From: CADCVT01 sp036389155
GTDB lineage: Bacteria > Actinomycetota > Thermoleophilia > Solirubrobacterales > Solirubrobacteraceae
DNA length: 64,000 nt
NCBI GenBank assembly: GCA_036389155.1
Contig: DASVQN010000011.1
Location: 1-64,000 of the forward strand
Direction of reading: 5' to 3'
This document shows, one piece after another, positions 57,413 through 64,000 of the stretch. The position numbers were made by a program, and so were the translations under genes. How positions within the stretch are numbered: position 1 is the stretch's first letter; each line of letters begins with the position of its first letter. The notes under the pieces are model-generated. The model did not search any database. It was not told the origin of the DNA and saw only the letters and a list, made by a program, of their open reading frames with translations.

Positions 57413-58867
57413 GTGCCCGAGCCGACGAGGATCGACGTCGACGTCGCGGTCGTCGGCGCGGGCGGCGCCGGCCTGTACACCGCGCTCACGGCCGCCGAGC
57501 ACGGCGCCACGGTCGCCCTCATCAGCGCCACCCCGCTCGCCCAGACCGCGAGCTACTGGGCGCAGGGAGGGATCGCCGCGGCGCTCGCCGCCGACGACTC
57601 CCCCGACGAGCACCTGAGGGACACCGAGACCGCCGGCCGCGGCCTCACGCGCCACAGCGCCGCGCGCACGCTCGTCGATGAGGCGCCGGACGCGGTCGCC
57701 GACCTCCAGCGCCTCGGCGTCCACTTCGACGCCGACCGCCACGGCAACCTCGCGCTCGGCCTGGAGGGCGGGCACTCCAAGCGCCGCGTCGTCCACGCCG
57801 GCGGCAGCGCGACGGGACGAAGGGTGGTCAGGGAGCTGTCGGCGCTCGCGGTCGAGCACGAGCGGATCACCGTCCTCGAGCAGGCCCGCGCCGCCGACCT
57901 GTGGTGCCACGAGCACCACGTCGTGGGCGTCCTGCTCGAGGACGGCCGCGCCGTCGCCGCGCGCGGCACGGTCGTCTCCGCCGGCGGCGCCGCCGCGCTG
58001 TGGTCGCGGACCACCAACCCCCCGGGCTCCACCGGCGCCGGCATGGTCCTGGCGCACCGCGCGGGAGCGGACCTCGCCGACCTCGAGTTCCTCCAGTTCC
58101 ACCCCACCGCCGTGACCGGCATCCCGCGCCGCGAGGGCTTCCTGGTCACCGAGGCGATCCGCGGCGAGGGCGCCACGCTCCACGACGACACGGGCGAGCG
58201 GTTCGTGGAGGAGCTCGCGCCGCGCGACGAGGTTGCCATCGCCATCTACCGGAGGCTCCAGGAGACGGGCGCCACGCACGTCGGGCTGGACATGCGCGCG
58301 ATCGACCCGACGCGCTTCCCGAACGTCGTCAAGGCGCTGCGCGACTCGGGCCTGGACCCGGCGAAGGAGCTCATCCCGGTCGCCCCGGCCGCCCACTACA
58401 TGATGGGCGGCATCGTCACGGACCTCCACGGCCGCTCGACGGTCCCCGGCCTCTACGCCGTCGGCGAGTCGGCGTGCACCGGCCTGCACGGGGCCAACCG
58501 CCTGGCCTCGAACTCCCTCAGCGAGTGCTTCGTCTTCGGAGCGCGCGCGGCGCGGGCCGCCCTCGACGAGCCGCCGACGAGCACCACCGCGGACCCGCCG
58601 AATCCGGACCCGGTCCCGCCGCCGGCGCAGGAGACGCGCGAGGCGATGTGGCGCGACGCCGGCCTGGAGCGGACGAAGGCCGGGCTCGAGCGGCTCCAGA
58701 GCGACCCTCACCCCCTCGCCAGGCTGGTCGCCGCGTGCGCGCTGAGGCGGGAGGAGTCGCGCGGCGCGCACCGCCGTGTCGACTTCCGTGATTGCGACCC
58801 CGACCTCGACGGGTACCACGCCGTCGTGGGGGGCATCGGCACGCCTGTTTTCAGGGCGTGGAGTTGA
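57413..58867 (+). CDS. nadB: L-aspartate oxidase
   Basis: 484 residues. FAD-binding VVGAGGAGLYTAL, then VHAGGSATG, EFLQFHPTA, EAIRGEGA, HYMMGGI and ESACTGLHGANRLASNSL, all of NadB. It oxidises L-aspartate to iminosuccinate, the first step in NAD synthesis. The C-terminal helical domain is complete. nadA and nadC are not adjacent in this window. Confidence 0.95.
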   Translation: MPEPTRIDVDVAVVGAGGAGLYTALTAAEHGATVALISATPLAQTASYWAQGGIAAALAADDSPDEHLRDTETAGRGLTRHSAARTLVDEAPDAVADLQRLGVHFDADRHGNLALGLEGGHSKRRVVHAGGSATGRRVVRELSALAVEHERITVLEQARAADLWCHEHHVVGVLLEDGRAVAARGTVVSAGGAAALWSRTTNPPGSTGAGMVLAHRAGADLADLEFLQFHPTAVTGIPRREGFLVTEAIRGEGATLHDDTGERFVEELAPRDEVAIAIYRRLQETGATHVGLDMRAIDPTRFPNVVKALRDSGLDPAKELIPVAPAAHYMMGGIVTDLHGRSTVPGLYAVGESACTGLHGANRLASNSLSECFVFGARAARAALDEPPTSTTADPPNPDPVPPPAQETREAMWRDAGLERTKAGLERLQSDPHPLARLVAACALRREESRGAHRRVDFRDCDPDLDGYHAVVGGIGTPVFRAWS

Positions 58868-58977
58868 ACGTCGGCGTCTTCTTAACGCGAAGTCAACATA
58901 CGGCACGTTCCAGCCTCTACAGACCCGGGCAAAGATCCAGCGCTCCGGGAGATCCAGAGGAGGGATCGAGGGTCCAT
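58868..58977. other. Gap between nadB and the Cys/His-motif gene
   Basis: 110 nt, less G+C-rich than surroundings near 58875-58905, which may hold the promoter. AGGAGG at about 58958-58964 with the ATG at 58978 gives a Shine-Dalgarno site at unusually long spacing. Confidence 0.4.
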
Positions 58978-59406
58978 ATGTTCCAGTACAGCCGGGGGAT
59001 CTACCGGGAACTGGCTCCGCACGTCGATGCACGCGCGGGCTGTCCCGGGCGCAGCGCCCATGAGCACGTGCTCAGGCACTGCGAGCAGACGATGGAACGT
59101 CTCGCCGGCGACCGGCACTACTTCGCGCGGCCGGCGCGGACGCTGTTCAACGACATCCGCTTCTGCTTCCCGATGACCGCCCAGGCTCGCGTCTGGAGCG
59201 TCATCACCGCCTACGTCGCCGCCGCCGAGACGTATCTCGACAGCATCCCCAAGCAGGGGTACGACGTGAACGGCAACCCGCTGCAGTGCCGCGCTACGAC
59301 GCGCAAGGGGACGGCCTGCCAGCGAGTGCCGCTGCCGCACAACGGTTACTGCCCGTCGCATCAGCATCTGGCGGAGACCGAGGAGACCGAGCTCGTCGCA
59401 GCCTGA
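58978..59406 (+). CDS. Small protein with C-terminal Cys/His (DUF5763-like) motif
   Basis: 142 residues, starting MFQYSRGIYREL. The C-terminus has C-x8-C-x10-C-x3-H (CRATTRKGTACQRVPLPHNG then YCPSHQH), the layout of small zinc motifs found in phage- and mobile-associated proteins. The N-terminal part is helical with HEHVLRHCEQTMERLAG. The ATG is decided by AGGAGG upstream. Function unknown. Codon use seems like neighbours. Confidence 0.75.
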   Translation: MFQYSRGIYRELAPHVDARAGCPGRSAHEHVLRHCEQTMERLAGDRHYFARPARTLFNDIRFCFPMTAQARVWSVITAYVAAAETYLDSIPKQGYDVNGNPLQCRATTRKGTACQRVPLPHNGYCPSHQHLAETEETELVAA

Positions 59407-59467
59407 CGGGCCGTTCGTGGGCGTAGGGCGCGCGGGAGCGCCCTCACGCGCGCGCAACCTCGCCGCG

Positions 59468-59473
59468 TAGGCT
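59468..59473 (+). promoter_or_regulatory. -10 box TAGGCT, leaderless promoter of hyuA
   Basis: TAGGCT is 6 nt before the GTG at 59480. Confidence 0.45.
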
Positions 59474-59479
59474 CCCCGC

Positions 59480-61324
59480 GTGCTCCTCGGGGTCGACGTC
59501 GGCGGGACGTTCACCGATGCCGTGCTCGTCGTCGACGGGCGCGCGGTGACCGCGAAGGCGCCGACGACGCCCGACGACCAGTCCCGCGGCGTGCTGGACG
59601 CCGTGACCGCCGCGCTGGAGAAGGCGGGGCGCGAGCCGGGCGACGTCACCGCGTTCGCCCACGGCATGACGGTCGCGACGAACGCGCTGCTCGAGGGGCG
59701 CGGCGCGCGGACCGTGCTCATCGCCACCGAGGGCTTCACGGACGTCGTCGAGCTCGGGCGCCAGCGGCGCAAGGACCTCTACCGGCTGTGCGCGCGCCAC
59801 CCCGACCCGCTGGTGCCGCCCGAGCGGCGGGTCGCGGCGCCGGAGCGGACCGGGCCCGAGGGCGTCCTCAGGCCGCTCGCCGACGCCGCCGCGGTGGCGC
59901 GCGCCGCACTGGAGCACGAGCCCGAGGCCGTCGCGGTCTGCCTCCTGCACGCCGATCGCTTCCCCGAGCACGAGCGGGCGCTCGGCGAGGCGCTCGCGCA
60001 GGCCGCGCCCGGCGTGCACGTCTCGCTCTCCCACGACGTCGTCGGGACGTTCCGCGAGTTCGAGCGCGCGGCGACGACCGAGGTCGACGCCGCGCTGTCC
60101 CCGCTCCTCGCCGAGTACCTGCGCCGCCTGGTGCGCAGCGGCGACGAGGCCGGCCTCCCCCAGCCGTCGATCATGCAGTCGAGCGGCGGCCTGGCCGACG
60201 TCGAGCACGCCGCGCGCCACGCGGCGCTCACCGTGCTGAGCGGCCCGGCGGGCGGCGCGGCGGCCGCGGCGCTGATCGCCGAGCGCAGCGGGATCGAGGA
60301 CCTCCTGTGCTTCGACATGGGCGGCACGTCGTGCGACGTCTGCGTCGTCGAGGGCGGGCGGGTTCGCGAAACGGCGGGCCGCGAGGTCGGCGGCCGCCCG
60401 CTGACGCTGCCGATGGTCGACATCCACACCGTCGGCGCGGGCGGCGGGTCGATCGGGTGGATCGACCCCGGCGGCGCGCTGCGCGCCGGCCCGCGCAGCG
60501 CGGGCGCCGACCCGGGCCCCGCCTGCTACGGCCGCGGCGGCACCGAGCCGACGGTCACCGACGCGAACCTCGTGCTCGGGCGGCTCGACCCGGACGCGCC
60601 GCTGGCGGGCGGCGTCTCGCTCGACGTCGAGGCGGCCGAGCGCGCGCTCGCGACGCTGGGGCTCGACAGCGTCGACGACGCGGCGCGCGGGATCGTCCGC
60701 GTCGCGAACGCGGAGATGGTGCGCGCGCTGCGGGTCATGACCGTGGAGCGCGGCGTCGACCCGCGCGACTTCGCGCTGCTCGCGTTCGGCGGCGCCGGCG
60801 GGCTGCACGCCGCGGCGATCGCCGACGAGCTGGGGATCGAGCGGATCGTCGTGCCGCGCGCGAGCGGCGTGCTCAGCGCGCTCGGGCTCGCGGCCGCGGA
60901 CCGGCGCGTCGACGTGCAGCGCACGGTGCTCGGCCGCGCCTACAACGTGGACGAGCTCGTCGCCGAGGCGCGACAGGGGATCGGGACCGGGGATGCGGAG
61001 ACCGAGGTCGTCTACGACTGCCGCTTCCACGGCCAGTCGTTCGAGCTGACGGTGAGCGACCCCGCCGACTTCCCGCGCGCCCACGAGGAGCGCTACGGCT
61101 TCACCGAGCCCGACGGGACCGTCGAGGTGGTGACCGTGCGCGCGACCGCGCGGCTGCCCGGCCCGTACGTGGAGCTCGCCGCCGAGGGCGCCGAGCTGCC
61201 GCCGGGCACGCGGATCGAGGGGCCGGAGGTGTACGCGCTGCCGGAGGCGACGCTGGTCGTGCCGGAGGAGTGGAGCGGCGAGGTCGACGACCACGGGACG
61301 GTGGTGCTCCATCGATCCCGTTGA
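59480..61324 (+). CDS. hyuA: Hydantoinase/oxoprolinase family subunit A
   Basis: 614 residues, ATP-dependent hydantoinase/5-oxoprolinase subunit A. GVDVGGTFTDAVLV is the actin-like ATP-binding start; HGMTVATNALLEGRG, FDMGGTSCDVCVV and GAGGGSIGWID follow. It hydrolyses cyclic amides (N-methylhydantoin, oxoproline or acetophenone-type substrates) together with HyuB. The stop overlaps the hyuB start by 14 nt. Confidence 0.93.
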   Translation: MLLGVDVGGTFTDAVLVVDGRAVTAKAPTTPDDQSRGVLDAVTAALEKAGREPGDVTAFAHGMTVATNALLEGRGARTVLIATEGFTDVVELGRQRRKDLYRLCARHPDPLVPPERRVAAPERTGPEGVLRPLADAAAVARAALEHEPEAVAVCLLHADRFPEHERALGEALAQAAPGVHVSLSHDVVGTFREFERAATTEVDAALSPLLAEYLRRLVRSGDEAGLPQPSIMQSSGGLADVEHAARHAALTVLSGPAGGAAAAALIAERSGIEDLLCFDMGGTSCDVCVVEGGRVRETAGREVGGRPLTLPMVDIHTVGAGGGSIGWIDPGGALRAGPRSAGADPGPACYGRGGTEPTVTDANLVLGRLDPDAPLAGGVSLDVEAAERALATLGLDSVDDAARGIVRVANAEMVRALRVMTVERGVDPRDFALLAFGGAGGLHAAAIADELGIERIVVPRASGVLSALGLAAADRRVDVQRTVLGRAYNVDELVAEARQGIGTGDAETEVVYDCRFHGQSFELTVSDPADFPRAHEERYGFTEPDGTVEVVTVRATARLPGPYVELAAEGAELPPGTRIEGPEVYALPEATLVVPEEWSGEVDDHGTVVLHRSR

Positions 61325-62792
61325 GCTGCAGGTCGCGACGGGCGCGCTGCGCGCGGCGTGCGAGGAGATGGGCGCGGTCCTGGTGCGGGCGGCGCACTCG
61401 GCGAACATCAAGGAGCGCCGCGACTGCTCGACCGCGCTCTTCGACCCCGAGGGGCAGATGGTCATGCAGGCCGAGCACATCCCCGTCCACCTCGGCGCGA
61501 TGCCGGCGGCGGTGCGCGCGGTGCTCGGCGACGACCACGCGGATGGCGTCCCCTGGATCCTCAACGACCCGTTCGCGGGCGGGACGCACCTGCCCGACAT
61601 CACCGTCATCACGCCCGTGCTCGACGAGGGCGGGCGCCTGCTCGGCTTCGCGGCGAGCCGCGCCCACCACGCCGACGTCGGCGGCCGCATCCCCGGCTCG
61701 ATGCCCGCGGACTCGACGACGCTCGACGAGGAGGGCGTGGTCATCGCGCCGCAGCCGCTCACGCCGCAGCTCGTCGAGGAGCTCGCCGGGCGGATGCGCC
61801 AGCCGCAGCAGCGCCGCGCCGACCTGCGCGCGCAGGTCGCGGCCAACGCGCTGGGGGTGCGGCGCCTGCGCGAGCTGGCGGACAGGATGGGCCCGGGCCG
61901 CCTCGCGCAGGCGACGGCGGCGGTCATCGACTACGCCGAGCGGCGCACCCACGCACAGCTGGCCGCGATGGAGGACGGCGTGCGCGAGGCGACGGACGTC
62001 CTCGAGGCGGCGGAGGGCGACCTCGAGCTGCGCCTGCGCGCGGAGGTGCGCGGCGACGAGCTGCACCTCGACTTCGCCGGCAGCGCCGAGCAGCACCGCG
62101 GCAACCTCAACTGCCCGCTCGCCGTCACCGAGTCGGCCTGTCTCTTCGCGCTGCGCGTGCTGACCGACCCCGACATCCCGGCGAGCGCCGGCGCCGCGCG
62201 GCCGCTGCACGTGCGCGCGCCCGAGGGCTCGCTGCTCAACGCGCGCTCCCCCGCCGCGGTCGTCGGCGGCAACGTCGAGACGTCCTCGCGCGTGGCCGAC
62301 CTCGTCCTGCGCGCGTTCGGCCGCGCGCTCGGCCAGGGGACGATGAACAACCTGACGCTGGGCAGCGACGCGTTCACGTACTACGAGACGCTCGGCGGCG
62401 GCCAGGGCGCGTGCCCGGACGCCGACGGCCCGAGCGGCGTGCACGTCGCGATGAGCAACACGCTGAACACGCCGGTCGAGGCGCTCGAGCTCGAGTTCCC
62501 GCTGCGCGTGACCGAGTACTCGCTGCGGCGCGGGTCGGGCGGCGACGGGGCGCACCGCGGCGGCGACGGCGTCGTCCGCGAGGTCGAGGCGCTGACCGAC
62601 ATGACCTACTCGCTGATCACCGAGCGGCGCCGCCACGCGCCGGCGGGCGCGGACGGAGGCGAGCCGGGGGCGAAGGGCCGCAACCTGCTCGACGGCGACG
62701 AGCTGCCGTCGAAGGCGACGGGCGAGCTGCGCGAGGGGCAGCGCCTGCGGCTGGAGACGCCGGGCGGGGGCGGCCACGGCGCGCCCGGCTGA
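61311..62792 (+). CDS. hyuB: Hydantoinase/oxoprolinase family subunit B, apparent ATC start
   Basis: 493 residues from ATC 61311. The family N-terminus (MDPxxLxVxxxAL..EEMGxxLxRxAxSxNIKER) is matched here by [ATC]DPVELQVATGALRAACEEM and then SANIKERRDCSTALFD, so the ATC stands where Met is expected. The first ATG (61368) would lose the conserved helix. No other start codon fits this frame. A rare ATC start, or an error of one base, is implied. NDPFAGGTHLPDI and the late GG-rich end are intact. Confidence 0.88.
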   Translation: MDPVELQVATGALRAACEEMGAVLVRAAHSANIKERRDCSTALFDPEGQMVMQAEHIPVHLGAMPAAVRAVLGDDHADGVPWILNDPFAGGTHLPDITVITPVLDEGGRLLGFAASRAHHADVGGRIPGSMPADSTTLDEEGVVIAPQPLTPQLVEELAGRMRQPQQRRADLRAQVAANALGVRRLRELADRMGPGRLAQATAAVIDYAERRTHAQLAAMEDGVREATDVLEAAEGDLELRLRAEVRGDELHLDFAGSAEQHRGNLNCPLAVTESACLFALRVLTDPDIPASAGAARPLHVRAPEGSLLNARSPAAVVGGNVETSSRVADLVLRAFGRALGQGTMNNLTLGSDAFTYYETLGGGQGACPDADGPSGVHVAMSNTLNTPVEALELEFPLRVTEYSLRRGSGGDGAHRGGDGVVREVEALTDMTYSLITERRRHAPAGADGGEPGAKGRNLLDGDELPSKATGELREGQRLRLETPGGGGHGAPG

Positions 62793-62796
62793 GCGG

Positions 62797-63135
62797 CTAC
62801 TCGACGACGACCTCGACGCGTCCGGGCCACGGAGCGACCAGGCCCGCGATGTCCTCGCGGCCCTCGATCGGCTGCTCGTAGGTCCAGAACGCGTCGCGGG
62901 CGCCCGGCGCGCTGAAGTACGACGCGTCGCCCTTGAACGGGCAGTGCGAGCGTGTCGGGCTCGGCTCCAGGAGGTCCATCCGGACGTCCTCGCGCGGCAG
63001 GTAGTAGCGGACGGGCAGCGCGCCCTCGTGCAGCTCGACCGCGCGGTCGCTCTCGGCGAGGACGCGGCCCTCGTGCTCGACACGGACGTGGGCGGTGCTG
63101 ACGCGGGTCTCGATGCGGTGCGCGGCGATCTTCAC
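62797..63135 (-). CDS. DUF427 domain protein
   Basis: 112 residues. Single DUF427 beta-barrel with RSHCPFKGDASYFS and AFWTYEQP, invariant in the family. Function is unknown. The GTG at 63135 is the first start of the domain; the longer upstream frame is low-quality. Converges on hyuB with 4 nt between. Confidence 0.9.
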   Translation of the reverse strand: MKIAAHRIETRVSTAHVRVEHEGRVLAESDRAVELHEGALPVRYYLPREDVRMDLLEPSPTRSHCPFKGDASYFSAPGARDAFWTYEQPIEGREDIAGLVAPWPGRVEVVVE

Positions 63136-63145
63136 GCCGACCAGG

Positions 63146-63325
63146 CTAGCCGCGCCTGCGCTTGCAGCGCCGGTACGTCCTCGTCGACGTGGCGACCTGG
63201 CGATCGGTCGTCGTGACCGTCGTCCGCACCCGCGTGCGGCGCCTGCGGATCCGCACCCGGATCGTGTCGCCGACCGTGGCGCCCTCCAGCCTCGCGACGC
63301 GCCGTAGGGCCGCGCCGGGGCCGCG
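63146..63325 (-). pseudogene. C-terminal remnant of a surface-protein-like gene
   Basis: A minus-strand frame with no start but a stop at 63146 reads RVARLEGATVGDTIRVRIRR and then TTVTTTDRQVATSTRTYRRC with a basic end. The pattern looks like the last strand and tail of an exported repeat protein. A TGA at 63326-63328 closes it upstream. It may be a decayed gene end. Chance is possible. Confidence 0.35.
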
Positions 63326-63410
63326 TCAACGCGGAGTAAGGGGTCGGCGGGCCGAACCCGCTCCATCCTCCCGATGTAGGACGCCCGTCTTAGGGCGAAT
63401 GTGCACGGTC

Positions 63411-63575
63411 ATGAACAGCCATCTGCACCACACCGTCGTCCTCGCTCGTCTCGCGGACTTCCAGCGTGCCGCCGAGCTCGATCGCCGCATCCCCCGGGCG
63501 CGGCCGCAGCCTGGGCCGGCGCAGTCCTCGATCCGGCACGGCCTGCGTCGCCGGATCCTGCGCGCCGCTGCGTGA
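63411..63575 (+). CDS. 54-residue basic protein, unknown
   Basis: ATG 63411 to TGA 63575. Starts with MNSHLHHTVVLARLADFQRA, an amphipathic helix pattern seen in small actinobacterial proteins, then a basic Arg/Pro-rich end (RHGLRRRILRAAA). A short inverted repeat (CGCCC/GGGCG at 63382-63397) lies upstream. Small size limits certainty. Confidence 0.45.
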   Translation: MNSHLHHTVVLARLADFQRAAELDRRIPRARPQPGPAQSSIRHGLRRRILRAAA

Positions 63576-63580
63576 GCGCG

Positions 63581-63586
63581 GATACT
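63581..63586 (+). promoter_or_regulatory. Possible -10 box GATACT before the AAA ATPase
   Basis: GATACT is 6 nt before GTG 63593; weaker match than the TAGNNT boxes. Confidence 0.3.
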
Positions 63587-63592
63587 GGGCAT

Positions 63593-64000
63593 GTGCCCGC
63601 CCGCGTGACCAGCAGCCGCTTCGTCGGCCGCCGTTCGGAGCTCGCCGAGCTCGAGCAGCTGCTCGCGCAGACGGCCGGCGGCCGCGCGCAGATGGCGTTC
63701 GTCACCGCCGAGTCCGGCATGGGCAAGACGCGCCTGGTCGACGAGCTCGCCGCCCGCGCGCGCGCCGACGGCACGCGCGTGCTCTTCGGCGAGTGCATCG
63801 AGCTGGGCGCGGGCGAGCTGCCGTACGCGCCGATCGTCGGCGCCCTGCGCCCGCTCGCGCGCAACCAGGATCCGGTCCTCGACGCGCTCGGCTCGGCCCG
63901 CGCCGAGCTGGCCCAGCTCCTCCCCGAGCTCGGCGAGCCGCGTCGCAGCTCGAACGACCTCGGCGCCGCCACGCCCCAGGCGCGCCTCTTCGAGGCGCTG
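63593..64000 (+). CDS. Large AAA ATPase transcriptional regulator, N-terminal part (cut by window edge)
   Basis: First 136 residues of a STAND/LuxR-type regulator. SRFVGRRSELAELEQLL begins the NTPase and the P-loop is AESGMGKTRLVDEL. The first P-loop residue is Ala rather than Gly (AxxxxGKT), which some STAND proteins tolerate. The region ELGAGELPYAPIVGALRPL is typical of LuxR-family (LAL) regulators and adenylate-cyclase-linked ATPases. The DNA-binding end would lie beyond the window. Target genes unknown. Confidence 0.85.
   Translation, partial: MPARVTSSRFVGRRSELAELEQLLAQTAGGRAQMAFVTAESGMGKTRLVDELAARARADGTRVLFGECIELGAGELPYAPIVGALRPLARNQDPVLDALGSARAELAQLLPELGEPRRSSNDLGAATPQARLFEAL

Noticed and set aside
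59425..59444. Terminator hairpin after the Cys/His-motif gene
   Set aside because: Six-bp stem, 8-nt loop and no U-tract; too weak in such G+C-rich sequence.
1..64000. tRNA or rRNA genes
   Set aside because: I saw no cloverleaf with conserved GTTCGA arm or rRNA-like stretch in the intergenic gaps; a tRNA scan would be decisive.

Overview
The window is a very G+C-rich actinobacterial chromosome segment. GTG starts are frequent, and stop and start codons of neighbours often overlap as ATGA or GTGA. The gene set points to Actinomycetota: GuaB3-type IMP dehydrogenase-like protein, Ddn-like F420-type reductases, an ANTAR regulator, an MmpL-like transporter and a DrrA/DrrB-like ABC exporter. Deep-branching Thermoleophilia (Solirubrobacterales/Conexibacter-like) is my inference; 16S rRNA is not in the window. 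I saw no rRNA, tRNA, CRISPR array, transposase or phage genes.

Layout. 1-2.9 kb: end of a heme-copper oxidase cluster (ctaD, a duplicated stress-protein-like gene, ctaE, a 39-residue membrane microprotein). 2.9-15.5 kb: ANTAR regulator, MmpL-like transporter, lipoprotein, two Ddn-like reductases, VOC protein, metallo-beta-lactamase-fold hydrolase, cytochrome P450, methyltransferase, SDR plus flavin monooxygenase pair, epimerase, and a GNAT remnant. 15.5-22.2 kb: ACC deaminase, a cytochrome c-cupredoxin fusion, GT4 glycosyltransferase, HD-GYP protein, zinc ribbon protein, secreted proteins. 22.2-27.2 kb: ABC exporter, enoyl-CoA hydratase-like protein, HIT protein, M28 peptidase. 27.1-36.7 kb (mostly minus strand): CCA-adding enzyme, alr, CBS protein, nnrE-nnrD fusion, glmS, glmM, rpsI, rplM. 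36.8-41.8 kb: M23 peptidase, a repeat-rich anchored protein, Pit phosphate transporter with DUF47 partner. 41.9-54.1 kb: guaA, guaB3, PfkB kinase, D-Ala-D-Ala carboxypeptidase, LysM protein, pyrF, two HU proteins, CDF transporter, rdgB-rph-murI. 54.2-64 kb: Flp-like pilin, two zinc-ribbon proteins, HDAC-family protein, nadB, a Cys/His-motif protein, hydantoinase A/B, DUF427, and the start of a large AAA ATPase/regulator.

Functional themes. Cell-wall supply and remodelling recur (glmM-glmS, alr, murI, DacA-like, LysM, M23), next to purine/pyrimidine synthesis and repair (guaA, guaB3, pyrF, rdgB) and RNA maturation (rph, CCA enzyme).

Most unusual signals. (1) TANNNT -10 boxes sit only 6-12 nt before many start codons with no ribosome binding site, implying widespread leaderless mRNAs. 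One reads into a probable CTG start, and at three divergent pairs the opposing -10 boxes overlap. (2) A hairpin repeat is shared by two gaps between convergent genes (about 21.3 and 38.8 kb); the first copy sits inside a nested palindrome about 270 bp long. (3) Ribosomal protein S9 carries an acidic N-terminal extension of about 175 residues. (4) hyuB appears to start at ATC. (5) There are several microproteins and small remnants. I do not see a clear new multi-gene defence or metabolic system.
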